Positions 19,246 to 29,764 of a stretch of 64,000 nucleotides of DNA are shown here, piece after piece. Below the pieces are notes generated by a model that worked only from the letters and a program-made list of their open reading frames with translations, was not told where the DNA came from and made no database searches. Position 1 is the stretch's first letter. The number at the start of each line of letters is the position of its first letter. The stretch is from Candidatus Rifleibacteriota bacterium (GTDB taxonomy: Bacteria; Muiribacteriota; Ozemobacteria; Ozemobacterales; Ozemobacteraceae): assembly GCA_012520995.1 (NCBI GenBank), contig JAAYNI010000049.1:1-64000 (forward strand), in the 5' to 3' direction. A program made the translations under genes and the position numbers.

Positions 19246-19427
19246 AACATTTCCAAACCGCGAAACACACTGGATTTTTAAGCTTCGCTTAAAAACCAGT
19301 GGCGAGTGGGATTGTTTCGAATCCAGCCACTGAGTTGAATAATGCTGGTACAGGGCACTGGCAATAGCTTCTAACTGTCAGCGACAAGCAATTTGACACC
19401 ATAGTATCAAAATGATATTATCTATAT

Positions 19428-19637
19428 ATGCCGCCTAAAATTCGTGAACTCATTAAAATTTTAAAGGAAAATGATTTTGTTGATCGCGGCGGCAAAGGGA
19501 GCCATCGCAATTTTTTGCATCCTTCCGGAGCAAAAATTACAATTTCAGGCAATCTTGGCGATGATGCTAAACCTTATCAAGAAAAGGAAGTAAACAAAGT
19601 TGTCAGAGAGGTTCAGGAAAGTGAACAAAAGCGATAA
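19428..19637 (+). CDS. hicA: HicA family toxin
   Basis: RGGKGSHRNFLHPSG. Confidence 0.85.
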   Translation: MPPKIRELIKILKENDFVDRGGKGSHRNFLHPSGAKITISGNLGDDAKPYQEKEVNKVVREVQESEQKR

Positions 19638-19971
19638 ATATCTGAAAATTGTTGAATGGTCTGATGAAGACAATTGCTATATCGGGTCTGTCCCAGGTTT
19701 TTTAGGACCATGTTGCCATGGCGACAATGAGTTAGATGTTTACAAACAGCTTTGCCAAATTCTGGATGAATGGCTGGAAATTCATGATAAAGAGCAAATT
19801 CCTTTGCCTGAAGCAACATTAAATAAAATTTTTTCAGGCAAATTTGTTCTAAGAATAGACAAAGATCTGCATAAACTATTGGCAATCAGAGCCTTACAAT
19901 CAAATTTAAGCCTTAATCAATTGTGCGAAAATATATTGAAAGACTCAATTCTGGACAAAAAACCCGCCTGA
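19600..19971 (+). CDS. hicB: HicB family antitoxin
   Basis: HicB-like N-terminal fold plus C-terminal RHH; possible GTG start 19621. Confidence 0.85.
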   Translation: MSERFRKVNKSDKYLKIVEWSDEDNCYIGSVPGFLGPCCHGDNELDVYKQLCQILDEWLEIHDKEQIPLPEATLNKIFSGKFVLRIDKDLHKLLAIRALQSNLSLNQLCENILKDSILDKKPA

Positions 19972-20049
19972 CAAATATAAAGACCAAGAACCTTTTTTGG
20001 GTCCGGATCACACAGAGCAATAAACAGAACTGCTTATTTTCAGAATTTG

Positions 20050-20472
20050 CTAAATCTCGTTCGTGTCATTCAAAATTATATTAAGCATTTCCCTTGGGGT
20101 AACTATATAAGGAGTCTGCGGAAAATGCTTGATATTTCCTGTCACTAAGTAGGCTTCATTCTGTTTTCTGTCGCTCATAAGTATTTGATAGAAAACAAGA
20201 TCGTCAGGATCAGGCAAATTTATTCTTAAGGGCTCTTCTTCTATAAAAACTGAATAACAGCGAAATTCGTCTATGATATCTTTCACAATCTCTGAGGCAA
20301 GACGAAACTTTGGACGTAAAAGCACTTCCTCATATTCTGTTAGAATTTTATCATTCAGCAAAGGGATAATTATATTATTAAATGCCAAGTCAACAATGCT
20401 TCCTGGTACAGAGTCGCGTTTTATGACTGCTGAAACCAGAACATTGGTATCAATGACAGCTCGGTATTTCAA
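20050..20472 (-). CDS. PIN-domain toxin (VapC-like)
   Basis: AVIDTNVLVSA, LPDPDDLVFYQI, YLVTGNIKHF. Confidence 0.9.
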   Translation of the reverse strand: MKYRAVIDTNVLVSAVIKRDSVPGSIVDLAFNNIIIPLLNDKILTEYEEVLLRPKFRLASEIVKDIIDEFRCYSVFIEEEPLRINLPDPDDLVFYQILMSDRKQNEAYLVTGNIKHFPQTPYIVTPREMLNIILNDTNEI

Positions 20473-20759
20473 GAACCAGCCTGCTTTCTGGCCGCAGTAA
20501 TTTCTGCGTTAATTTCATCCAAGGTCATTTCCGATATGCCCTCTTCTTCTGCAATCAGACTTGCTCTTTTAAGAGCTTCGATACCTTTATTGCCAGAAGC
20601 ATCCAGTTTCATACTGAAAGGAACGCCTTTTTCTTTAACAAGGCGTGTAATACACATTCTCAAATAAGTCGGCAAATCTATTCCCAAACGTTCGCATATT
20701 CTGATCGCTTCCAAACGCTCTGTTTCATCCGCACGAAATTGCACAAAAGCTTTCGCCAT
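20469..20759 (-). CDS. RelB/DinJ-type antitoxin
   Basis: RADETERLEAIRICERLGIDLPTYLRMCITRLVKEKGVPF; 4-bp overlap with PIN toxin. Confidence 0.8.
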   Translation of the reverse strand: MAKAFVQFRADETERLEAIRICERLGIDLPTYLRMCITRLVKEKGVPFSMKLDASGNKGIEALKRASLIAEEEGISEMTLDEINAEITAARKQAGS

Positions 20760-21161
20760 AATGAGTGACCTCCAAGAGATTCTTCTTTCATTTTACTTAA
20801 AAAATCATAAGTCATCAATTGATTTTTATTCAGCCACGAAACACACCGTAAGAGGCAATGACGTGTGGCGTGTGGCGGGTGGCGAGTGGAATTGGTTAGA
20901 ACTAAATTGCTGAAACTGATAACTGTTTAGTAAGTCATAATAAATGACTGTAATCTTAATTTTACACAGAAACATCCATTTTTACATTTTACACTATCCA
21001 TGTTTCATTATTTAGAATTCGCAGATGACGCAGATAAGCACAGATTTTTCTTTAATTCTCTAGTTTTCTCTTTATTTATCTTGTCTAAATTTATTAAGAA
21101 GGACACGAAATTGCTCAATAAGAAAATCTGAGGTACAATTAGGCAAGTTAAGGAGACTCAT

Positions 21162-21395
21162 ATGACAGAAGCAACTGCCAAGTTGGCTGACAAATTACTT
21201 TCTTTGCCATGCGAAGAACGGATTTACCTGGTCGACAAACTTTTAAAAAGTCTAAATGCACCCAGTAAGGAAGAAATTGCCAAAGCATGGGCGGAAGAAT
21301 CAGAACGAAGAATTGATGAGATTGAATCTGGAAAAGCACAGACAATCCCAGGCGAACAGGTTTTCCGAGATATTAGAAAGCAACTCAAAAAGTGA
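21162..21395 (+). CDS. Addiction module antitoxin (TIGR02574-like)
   Basis: LADKLLSLPCEERIYLVDKLLKSL...AWAEESERRIDEIESGKAQTIPGEQVFRDI. Confidence 0.85.
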   Translation: MTEATAKLADKLLSLPCEERIYLVDKLLKSLNAPSKEEIAKAWAEESERRIDEIESGKAQTIPGEQVFRDIRKQLKK

Positions 21396-21691
21396 ACTTT
21401 GATTTTCATAAATCTGCATCTGAAGAATTAAGCAACGCTGTTAATTATTATGAAGAATGTGAACCTGGTCTAGGTAACGATTTTTTAGAAGAAGTCTACG
21501 CAGCAATAAAACGAATTCTAGCTTATCCAGAAGCTTGGACCAAATTCTCTTCAAGGACTCGCCGTTGCTTAGTGCATCGATTCCCTTTCAGCATTATTTA
21601 CCTTGTGAAAGAAAACGAAATTATAATAATTGCCATCGCTCATTCTCACCAGAAACCTAATTATTGGAAACAACGACTCTCAGAAGATTAG
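21392..21691 (+). CDS. RelE/ParE family toxin
   Basis: FHKSASEELSNAVNYYEECEPGLGNDFLEEV. Confidence 0.85.
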   Translation: MNFDFHKSASEELSNAVNYYEECEPGLGNDFLEEVYAAIKRILAYPEAWTKFSSRTRRCLVHRFPFSIIYLVKENEIIIIAIAHSHQKPNYWKQRLSED

Positions 21692-21733
21692 GAAAAAGAG
21701 TTCGATTTGTTTTAGAAGTTCTTATTTTTAGAG

Positions 21734-21775
21734 TTGCTAAATCTCATTCGTGTCATTCAAAATTATTTTAAGCAT
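21734..21775 (-). repeat. Duplicate of the 3' end of the PIN toxin gene (20047-20088)
   Basis: ttgctaaatctcattcgtgtcattcaaaattattttaagcat; encodes MLKIILNDTNEI* versus MLNIILNDTNEI*. Confidence 0.85.
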
Positions 21776-21861
21776 AAAAAGTCGGAGAAAATAAAAAAAT
21801 CTGTTCTTTTTTCCGTGTGTTCCGTGTGTTCTGTGGTTTAGAAATTTCTGTGGTTTTGTGC

Positions 21862-23847
21862 TTAAGATTTCAGTTTTTGCAGAGCTTCTTTCGTTTCTTC
21901 GTATTCCAAGTTCAGCTCTTCCCATGCAGACATTTTTTGCTCAAGATGTTTGCTGGCTAAATCGTATTTTTCCGAGAGCTTTACCAGATAATCAGTATCA
22001 GAGGCTTTCTTTGGAGAAGCAAGCTCATTTTCAAGCTCGGCGAGAGCTTCTTCGGCTTTCTGGATATCCTCTTCAGCATCGGCTATATCACGCTCAAGCC
22101 GCCCCACCCTATTTGAAAGCCGCTTGGTTTCCTTATACAGCTCCTGAGCTGTTTTTTGAGAGTCAGCCTCAGCCTCTTGAGAAGATGATGACTGTGCAGC
22201 GGCAGCTTCATCATTAGCGTAAAATTCATCTCTTCGTTTGCGAGCCGCGAGATAGTCCGAATAAGAACCCATATAAAGCTCAGCCTCTCCATCTCTGATA
22301 GCAAGAACTTTGGTTGCTATCTCGTCCAGGAAGAACCTGTCATGCGAAACTATCACAATTGTTCCCGGATAATCTTCCAGCGAAGAAAGCAGAGCCTCTC
22401 TGCTGTCTATATCCAAGTGGTTGGTAGGCTCGTCAAGCAGCAACAAATTCGAGGGTCTGAGCAAAAGCCTTGCCAGCCCAAGTCTGCTCTTTTCTCCGCC
22501 TGACAAATAGCTGACCTTCTTTTTCAAATCATCCCCTGAAAAAAGCAAAGCGCCCAGCAGATTTCGCACTTCAGGCACAGCATCTAACGGAGCATCACGC
22601 ATGATTCGTTCTTCGATAGTTTCATCGCCCTCAAAGCTGATTTCTTCATCTTGAGCAAAGTAAGCGGGAAAAACTCTATAACCTGGTATCAAGCTGCCGG
22701 AAAAGCCTCTATCTTCGCTTGCCAGAATTCGCATGAGCGTGCTCTTGCCTGCACCGTTTTCTCCTACAATCGCAAGCCTGTCACCCTTCTCCACTCTGAA
22801 TGAAATATCTTTCAGAACATCAAGTTCAGCGAAAGAACGGCTGATACTCTCGCCCGTCAAAACAGTCTCGCCGCTCGGCTCGCATTCGGGAAACTTGAAA
22901 TTCGGCTTAGGCAAAGCCCTTGGTCTTCTGATTTGCTGAATTTTCTCCAAGCTTTTGATGCGGCTTTGTACTTGCGAAGCCTTTGAAGCCTTATATCTGA
23001 AGCGTTCTATAAACTTCTCGGTCTTGGCTATTTCCTTGTCTTGGCGTTTACGCTCTTTCTCGGCATCTTCTGCCCATTGGCGGCTGGCTTCTAGAAAATC
23101 GCTGTAGTTACCCTTGAAAGTTTTAGCACCGTCAGGAGTCAGAGCCACAACATAAGAAGCCAAGTTGTCCAAAAACATTCTGTCGTGCGAAACGACTAAA
23201 ATACCGCCTCTGTACCCCTTTAAAAACTCTTCCAGAAAACCGATCGACTCAATATCCAGATAGTTGGTCGGTTCGTCTAGCAATAAGTAATCGGGCTTTG
23301 AAAGCAAGAGCTTTGCAAAGTGGGCTCTCATCTGCTTGCCGCCCGAGAAATTCTTTAAAGGCTCATCAAATCGCTCTTCAGGGAAACCTAAGCCTTTCAG
23401 TACTCTTACTGCCTGAGAACGCCAAGTATAGCCGCCCTTGTATTCAAACTCTTCCAAAAGCTTGTGATGCTCAGCATAGAGTTTGGTATCTGAAGGGTTG
23501 GCGCCGAGCTGCTTTTCAAGCTCATCAATAGAAGCTTTTATATCTTTTAAATCATCAAAGGCTTCAGCAACTGTTTCAAACAGCGTAAGCTCTCCCGAGG
23601 GGTGAGTTGCCGCATCATCCAAGAAGATTTCCTGGGGCAAATACCCTGCCCTCGCCTGCTTCGGCATAGTAATATTGCCATCATCGGCATGTTCAAAGCC
23701 CATGATAATCTTCATCAGAGTAGATTTGCCGGAGCCGTTGTGACCGACCAAGGCCGTGCACTCGCCTTGGTTAACGAAAAATGTCACATTGCTGAAGAGG
23801 CTTCTGGCAGCGTATGATTTGGCTAGGTTGTTAATTTGCAAGGACAC
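21862..23847 (-). CDS. ABC-F family ATP-binding protein
   Basis: Two Walker A (GHNGSGKST, GENGAGKST), two LSGGE/FSGGK signatures, coiled-coil C-terminus, no TM. Confidence 0.95.
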   Translation of the reverse strand: MSLQINNLAKSYAARSLFSNVTFFVNQGECTALVGHNGSGKSTLMKIIMGFEHADDGNITMPKQARAGYLPQEIFLDDAATHPSGELTLFETVAEAFDDLKDIKASIDELEKQLGANPSDTKLYAEHHKLLEEFEYKGGYTWRSQAVRVLKGLGFPEERFDEPLKNFSGGKQMRAHFAKLLLSKPDYLLLDEPTNYLDIESIGFLEEFLKGYRGGILVVSHDRMFLDNLASYVVALTPDGAKTFKGNYSDFLEASRQWAEDAEKERKRQDKEIAKTEKFIERFRYKASKASQVQSRIKSLEKIQQIRRPRALPKPNFKFPECEPSGETVLTGESISRSFAELDVLKDISFRVEKGDRLAIVGENGAGKSTLMRILASEDRGFSGSLIPGYRVFPAYFAQDEEISFEGDETIEERIMRDAPLDAVPEVRNLLGALLFSGDDLKKKVSYLSGGEKSRLGLARLLLRPSNLLLLDEPTNHLDIDSREALLSSLEDYPGTIVIVSHDRFFLDEIATKVLAIRDGEAELYMGSYSDYLAARKRRDEFYANDEAAAAQSSSSQEAEADSQKTAQELYKETKRLSNRVGRLERDIADAEEDIQKAEEALAELENELASPKKASDTDYLVKLSEKYDLASKHLEQKMSAWEELNLEYEETKEALQKLKS

Positions 23848-24101
23848 TTAGAACTCCAGAACCACAAAATTTTTCGAACCACGAAACACACGAAAGGTGC
23901 GAAAAAGAACCACATACATTTATTAAACCACAGAACACACAGAATACACGGAAAAAGAAAGAACTGATATTTTTTTATTTGCTAGATTTTCTTCGTTTTT
24001 TGTATCTATTTTAAATCTGAAAGTTTTAGTTATTTATCAGCATCTCTAAGCAGTTTTTGGCTGTAATATTTAGTCTAAACAATTCAACTCGCCACTCGCC
24101 A

Positions 24102-24189
24102 CTCTAGTGCGATGCATACTTTTTAGCAGATATTGTTTTGTGAATTTTGAAAGGCTAGCAGGAAAGTTTTAGCTGCAATCCAGCACTAA
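24102..24189 (-). mobile_element. MITE-like element copy
   Basis: CTCTAGTGCGATGCAT...TAGCTGCAATCCAGCACTAA; overlaps the stop codon of 24186..25781. Confidence 0.6.
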
Positions 24190-25781
24190 TCAGCTTGTTT
24201 GTAGAGCGTTTTGCCATCAGTTTCGGTTCTGGTCAGAATTCCAGCTCGAACTAGCCCAGCTAGAACCTTTTGAAGCTTCTTTCTGGACATTCCGGTTTCT
24301 TGCAAAAGCGTATCAAAGTCTTTTACAGCATTTCTTCCGAGAGCTGATTGAGCTTTATAAGCGTCATCCAGCTTCAATGCCTCAGAGATTTTTTTGAATT
24401 CCGCCCTGCCCTCTTTGAGCGTCACGGTTCGACAATAAACTCCTTTTGAGTTTTTTCGCCCTTCAGAAGCTTCAAACAAAGCATCAAATTCAGCCTTAAA
24501 CCTTCTAATGACATCTGCATGGCCTTCAAAAGCCCCATTAAAGAATACTAAATTCTCGTAATTTATGTATTCAGCCGAGTTGGACCAGTTATAGCTGCCT
24601 ACTATCATTTCAGAGTCATTTACCGTGATATTCTTATGGTGCCAAAATTTGCTGAGATAGCTCAGAAGCTCTGTTTTTCCTGTTTCAGGATTATAAGAAT
24701 AGGCATTTTTTCTAAAACGGTAGCGTATTTCGATGTTTTCAATACCGAGTCTTTCAGCCTCGCTTTCAAGCCAAGGAGCAAGTTTGCTTTCATCCGGGTT
24801 TTCATCGTGCATTTGAGCATGATCTAACAGAATGCGGAATTTCGCTTCCGGATATCTCTTAGCTTGAGCCAGCAGAGCTTGTGCCAGCTCTGGTCTTGTA
24901 AAACTGAACATGCCCAAATCAAGGGAAGTTTCGGTTCTTGAAATCAGCTCCATAATCTTGGAGTCAAGCCTGGTTTGAGAGAGCTCGTTTTCCGGCTCGG
25001 AATTGAAATAAATCGAAGCGTAGCCAGGCACAGGAGAAGCCTCGATATATTTTTCAGGTTTCTTTTCGCCCAGCAAAGGCTCGCCGTATTCGTTCCAGAG
25101 TCTTGCGAATTCTTCAGCCAACTGCCTTGCGACTGCCGGCTGATCTTCAAAGAAGACCCTGTTTTCGCCGTATATTTGGTCTGAGGTTACAGATATGTTG
25201 GCGCTTCCGGAAAAGGAGTCGAATGGCACTTTGGTGCCTGGTTCATAGAAAATGCCGAACTTCTCGTGCATTGTACCCACTATCAAAGTGCCGTCATCTA
25301 GCAGATAACTGCGGCCATTTCGTATCATAAGGTCTTTTGAAACGCCGGCTATTATGAACTTGAAATCAACGCCTTCTGCTTCAGCTTTTTCTTTAGCCTC
25401 TGCAACCCTTGTAACTATTCTGGCAACGCTTTCGTTGGCCCAAGTTGTAACATTGTCCAAAAGAAGCCTTACTTCCACGTTTTTCTTGTAAGCCGCATCT
25501 ATCATAGCATCCAATGCGACAAAGTCGCTCATGGAATACATGGCTATTTTGGCCAAACTTCCCTCTTTCAAACTGTCAAATTTATGAATAATCGAGTTTG
25601 AAAGAGTCGCAGGAAGCCTTTCGCCATTCTGCAGAACGAGAGTTCTCGCATTGTTAATAGTCGCAAATCCGCCCAAGGGCCCGAAATAAATTCTCGTAGT
25701 TCCCGCGAAAGAAGGCAGGATCGCAGCAAGAATAAGACACAGAGACAAAAACAAGGTTTTAAAATGCTTTTTTAAACTCAC
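24186..25781 (-). CDS. Secreted phospholipase D-like protein
   Basis: Signal peptide; HKD-type HEKFG..GSANIS and [21 protein letters not shown]-terminal winged-helix-like. Confidence 0.85.
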   Translation of the reverse strand: MSLKKHFKTLFLSLCLILAAILPSFAGTTRIYFGPLGGFATINNARTLVLQNGERLPATLSNSIIHKFDSLKEGSLAKIAMYSMSDFVALDAMIDAAYKKNVEVRLLLDNVTTWANESVARIVTRVAEAKEKAEAEGVDFKFIIAGVSKDLMIRNGRSYLLDDGTLIVGTMHEKFGIFYEPGTKVPFDSFSGSANISVTSDQIYGENRVFFEDQPAVARQLAEEFARLWNEYGEPLLGEKKPEKYIEASPVPGYASIYFNSEPENELSQTRLDSKIMELISRTETSLDLGMFSFTRPELAQALLAQAKRYPEAKFRILLDHAQMHDENPDESKLAPWLESEAERLGIENIEIRYRFRKNAYSYNPETGKTELLSYLSKFWHHKNITVNDSEMIVGSYNWSNSAEYINYENLVFFNGAFEGHADVIRRFKAEFDALFEASEGRKNSKGVYCRTVTLKEGRAEFKKISEALKLDDAYKAQSALGRNAVKDFDTLLQETGMSRKKLQKVLAGLVRAGILTRTETDGKTLYKQAD

Positions 25782-27904
25782 AAGTCCACTCCACGCAAAT
25801 CTATTATGCCGCCGCTTCTGAAGAGCTTAAAAGACTTGGCAGACATCATAGTTGTTTGACCGCTCACAGGCGTTTCTTTTAAATGGGGGTCACAGGTATC
25901 GACCATTAAACGCCAATCAGCCTTGACAGCAGGAAACACAAAGTTGATATCCTGATCCGAAGCGTTCATCATCAGCAGGAAGTTGTCGTCCTGTAGAGGA
26001 ATGCCGTTCTCGTCAACGTCGTCTATGCCTGTTCCAGCCAAGAAAATAGTTACATATCTGGTATTATGGCTTGTCCAGGTCGCATCATCCATTTCGTGTC
26101 CGTCAGGTTTAAGCCAAACTATGTCTCTGATTTCGCTTCCGCGGATTTTTCTGCCTTGGAAGAATTTGGTGCGTCTCAAAACCGGATGGGCTTTTCTGAT
26201 TGCAATAAGTTTTTTGGTAAAAGCCAGCATTGTTTCAGCTTCAGACGAAAGATTCCAATCAAACCAGCTGATTTCGTTATCCTGGCAATAGACGTTGTTA
26301 TTGCCCTTCTGGGTTCTCAGAATCTCGTCTCCGCCACACATCATTGGAGTTCCTTGCGAGAACATCAGAGTCGCCATGAAGTTTCTGATCTGTCTGAGCC
26401 TGATTCGGTTAATACGAGCATCATCCGTATCGCCTTCGTGACCGTAGTTATAAGACCTATTGTCGTTATGGCCGTCTCTATTGCCTTCCTGATTAGCCAG
26501 ATTATGCTTTTGATTATAAGAAACCAAGTCTCTCATGGTGAAGCCATCATGAGCAGTAATAAAATTGATGCTCATGTATGGTCTTCGGCCGTCATTTTCA
26601 TATAAATCGCTGCTGCCTGTGAAGCGATAACCGATCTCGCCGATACAGCCTTCATCGCCTTTCCAGAAAGAGCGCATAAGATCACGGTATTTGGCGTTCC
26701 ATTCAGCCCAGAGAACAGGGAAATTGCCAACCTGGTAGCCGCCTTCCCCTACGTCCCAAGGTTCCGCTATAAGCTTAACTCTGCTTATAACCGGATCTTG
26801 GTGAATAATAGTAAAGAAGCTGGAGAGCTGATTCCAAGCGTGCATTTCACGGGCGAGAGTCGAAGCAAGGTCGAAGCGGAATCCGTCAACGTGCATTTTC
26901 TCAACCCAATAGCGCAGGGAATCCATTATAAGCTGTAAAGTTTGCGGATTTACAACGTTGATGGTATTGCCTGTGCCGGTATAGTCTTTATAGAAGCGTC
27001 TTCTGTCAGGCATAAGACGATAGTAACCTATATTGTCTATGCCCTTGAAGCTCATAGTCGGCCCTTCGTGGTTTCCTTCGCAAGTGTGGTTATAAACCAC
27101 GTCTATAATAACTTCCAAGCCTGCCGCATGAAGTTTTTTCACCATTTCTTTGAATTCTCTTACAGGCCCGCCTGGTGTTTTATCTGAACTGTAGCGTATT
27201 TCGGGAGCAAAGAAAGAAAGAGTGCTGTATCCCCAATAGTTGGTCAGACCTTTTTCATAGAGAAAAGGGTCATCTATATGCTGGTGAACAGGCAAAAGTT
27301 CTATTGTGGTGATGCCCAGATCTTTGAAGTATTTGATCATCGGCTCCGAAGCCAAAGCTGCGTAAGTTCCTCTTATCTCTGCGGGGATATCTTCACGAAG
27401 AGCCGTGATGCCTTTGACATGCGCCTCATAAATTATAGATTTGTGGAAAGGATAATCGGGAGACTTATCCCCTTCCCAGTCAAATTCCTCTCCAGTTACT
27501 ATACCTTTAGGCGTTCCACAAGCCAGCTCTTTGCTAATCTCAAGATCCTTGTGAGGGCTATGGGGATTATGGGCAAAAAGTCCGGCTTCGTGATTTTCAA
27601 TGCCTGAAAGAGCTTTTGCATAAGGATCCAGCAAAAGCACTTTCGGGTTGAACCTCAAACCCCGCTCAGGGTCATAGGGACCGCTGACTCTGTAGCCATA
27701 GAACTGCCCCGGTTTTATTCCGACTATATAAATATGCCAAATAAAAGCGGTTCTGTGTCTAAGTTGTATCCTAGTTTCGTTGCCTGCAAGGTCAAAAAGG
27801 CAAAGCTCCACTTTTTCAGCATGCACTGAGTACAAAGCGAAGTTCGTGCCTTCGCCGTCATAAGTTGCCCCCAAAGGGAATGATCTTCCAGGTTTTACCA
27901 GCAT
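25778..27904 (-). CDS. glgX: Glycogen debranching enzyme / isoamylase
   Basis: [30 protein letters not shown]. Confidence 0.92.
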   Translation of the reverse strand: MLVKPGRSFPLGATYDGEGTNFALYSVHAEKVELCLFDLAGNETRIQLRHRTAFIWHIYIVGIKPGQFYGYRVSGPYDPERGLRFNPKVLLLDPYAKALSGIENHEAGLFAHNPHSPHKDLEISKELACGTPKGIVTGEEFDWEGDKSPDYPFHKSIIYEAHVKGITALREDIPAEIRGTYAALASEPMIKYFKDLGITTIELLPVHQHIDDPFLYEKGLTNYWGYSTLSFFAPEIRYSSDKTPGGPVREFKEMVKKLHAAGLEVIIDVVYNHTCEGNHEGPTMSFKGIDNIGYYRLMPDRRRFYKDYTGTGNTINVVNPQTLQLIMDSLRYWVEKMHVDGFRFDLASTLAREMHAWNQLSSFFTIIHQDPVISRVKLIAEPWDVGEGGYQVGNFPVLWAEWNAKYRDLMRSFWKGDEGCIGEIGYRFTGSSDLYENDGRRPYMSINFITAHDGFTMRDLVSYNQKHNLANQEGNRDGHNDNRSYNYGHEGDTDDARINRIRLRQIRNFMATLMFSQGTPMMCGGDEILRTQKGNNNVYCQDNEISWFDWNLSSEAETMLAFTKKLIAIRKAHPVLRRTKFFQGRKIRGSEIRDIVWLKPDGHEMDDATWTSHNTRYVTIFLAGTGIDDVDENGIPLQDDNFLLMMNASDQDINFVFPAVKADWRLMVDTCDPHLKETPVSGQTTMMSAKSFKLFRSGGIIDLRGVDL

Positions 27905-27912
27905 AGTCCAGC

Positions 27913-28644
27913 TCACAGAATATGGGGCAAGAAATGAGGAAGCATTATCTTCCACCATGGCCAATCGTGGTTTACATCGAATCCCCAAAGATCTACCCAA
28001 GCAGGTATGCCTTTTTGCTCGAAAATAGATTTTAATCTTTTGGTATCTTCAGGATATTCCCAAGGACCTTGTCCAGTACAAACTATAATCTTGCAATTTC
28101 TGATTTGATCAAGAATATGTCCATCGTTCAAATTTGGCAAATAAGCCAATGGGGAGTTGAAATAAGCGTTATCGTCCCAATAATGGTGTCCGATAATCTG
28201 TTTGATATCGTAAACGCCCGCCAAAGCTATACAGGCATCAAACACGTCAGGGTGTTTCAAAAGAAAGTTTACTGAGTGATAAGCGCCCATGCTGTTGCCT
28301 GTGAGAGCTATGCCGCATCTTCCGCCCTGATGATTATAAATAAATGGCACAACTTCGTTCATTATATAGGAATCATAAAGCTCATGCCTATATATGTTAT
28401 CACCCATGTGTCCATGGCGGTTCAAGAGACTTTCATTATCTATGCTGTCCACACAGTATATTTTAACTTTGCCGCTGTCAACAAACCATCTGACAATATC
28501 CAGCATGCCGAAATCTTCGAATTCATGAAAAGAGCCGCCAGCACAAGGGAAAACTAAAAGCGGGCGACCATAGTGGCCATAAACCTTGAGAGACATATCA
28601 TGTCCGATTGCGTGACTGTACCAAGAGTGAAATTCCGTATGCAT
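27913..28644 (-). CDS. Alpha/beta hydrolase esterase (COG4947-like)
   Basis: [15 protein letters not shown] nucleophile elbow. Confidence 0.85.
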   Translation of the reverse strand: MHTEFHSWYSHAIGHDMSLKVYGHYGRPLLVFPCAGGSFHEFEDFGMLDIVRWFVDSGKVKIYCVDSIDNESLLNRHGHMGDNIYRHELYDSYIMNEVVPFIYNHQGGRCGIALTGNSMGAYHSVNFLLKHPDVFDACIALAGVYDIKQIIGHHYWDDNAYFNSPLAYLPNLNDGHILDQIRNCKIIVCTGQGPWEYPEDTKRLKSIFEQKGIPAWVDLWGFDVNHDWPWWKIMLPHFLPHIL

Positions 28645-28727
28645 AATGTAATCTCCGTTTAAAAGTGAATGGCAGTATATCATCATATAGTTTGACTTGT
28701 CAGGGTTTTATTTTTATAATCCACCCT

Positions 28728-29315
28728 ATGTTAATAGCAGGTCTCGGCAATCCAGGTAAAAAATACGAAAACACTAGGCATAATGCAGGCTTTAAAGCAG
28801 CAGACGCTCTTGCCTCTCACTTTGCTGCTTCTTTCAAGCAAGCTCCGAAACTCAAAGGTGCCCTAGCCTCTTTTGTTTACGGCGGAGAAAAGCACTATAT
28901 ACTGAAACCTGACACTTACATGAATCTCTCAGGAGACTCAATAGCTCTTGTTATGAACTACTATAAAATCTCTCCGTCAGAGCTTTTAACTATCACGGAT
29001 GATATCAGCTTGCCTGTAGGCAAAGTTCGTATAAGAGAAAGCGGCAGCGCTGGCGGGCACAATGGTTTGAAGTCTGTAATATCGCACTTGGGCTCTAATT
29101 TTGCAAGAATACGTATAGGAGTAGATCAGCCTGTCTTTCCTGACAAAGGTTTGCATCCTGAGAAAATGATAAATCATGTCCTTGGAGATTTTTCCAAGCA
29201 AGACAACGAAGTCCTGGAAACAGTGTACAACGACCTACCCGCAGCTGTCAGACTGATATTAGAGGGCAAAATTTTGGACGCGATGACTGTTTACAACGCG
29301 AAAAACTACACTTGA
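28728..29315 (+). CDS. pth: Peptidyl-tRNA hydrolase
   Basis: MLIAGLGNPGKKYENTRHNAGF, SAGGHNGLKS. Confidence 0.97.
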   Translation: MLIAGLGNPGKKYENTRHNAGFKAADALASHFAASFKQAPKLKGALASFVYGGEKHYILKPDTYMNLSGDSIALVMNYYKISPSELLTITDDISLPVGKVRIRESGSAGGHNGLKSVISHLGSNFARIRIGVDQPVFPDKGLHPEKMINHVLGDFSKQDNEVLETVYNDLPAAVRLILEGKILDAMTVYNAKNYT

Positions 29316-29399
29316 AACCACAGAAAAGACCGAGAACATTTCTAAACCACGGAACACACAGAATACACAGATATGATTTTTAAGCATAGCTTAAAATCA

Positions 29400-29426
29400 G
29401 GGGTTAGGGGGTGGGGTCTAGGGGGT
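29400..29426 (+). other. Putative G-quadruplex motif
   Basis: GGGGGTTAGGGGGTGGGGTCTAGGGGG. Confidence 0.7.
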
Positions 29427-29510
29427 AGCAAGAACCAAACACCTAGAACAAAAACTTCAAAATCTTTAAAATCCGCATATTACACAGATGAACGCAGACC
29501 CTTAAGGAAA

Positions 29511-29539
29511 GGGAGTAGGGCGTAGGGAGTGGGGGGGGG
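29511..29539 (+). other. Putative G-quadruplex motif
   Basis: GGGAGTAGGGCGTAGGGAGTGGGGGGGGG. Confidence 0.7.
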
Positions 29540-29691
29540 CGAGGACCAAATATCCAAGACAGAAAACCAAAAACTCCAAAAAGCTTTCTTTGCCACAGAA
29601 CACACGGAACACACTGACATGGGTTAAAAATTACAGAAGTAATGGCAAAGCAGTTATCAGTTTCAGCGATTGAGTCTGGTTCACCGCTACT

Positions 29692-29715
29692 CCCCGCGCC
29701 CCAGCCCCTATCCCC
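29692..29715 (-). other. Putative G-quadruplex motif (minus strand)
   Basis: CCCCGCGCCCCAGCCCCTATCCCC. Confidence 0.7.
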
Positions 29716-29764
29716 TAGGAGTTTTCGCCACTCAACATTGTTCTTTCCAAGGAGTTTTTAATTT

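Noticed and set aside
19300-19340. tRNA-like TTCGAATCC string
   Set aside because: It is a variant of the dispersed TTGTTTAGACTC block; no acceptor stem or anticodon arm can be drawn.
26066-26605. 179-aa plus-strand ORF
   Set aside because: Antisense to glgX with no recognisable domain.
29400-29720. Possible CRISPR array in the repetitive island
   Set aside because: Repeats are degenerate, unequal in length and unevenly spaced, with no constant spacers and no cas genes nearby.
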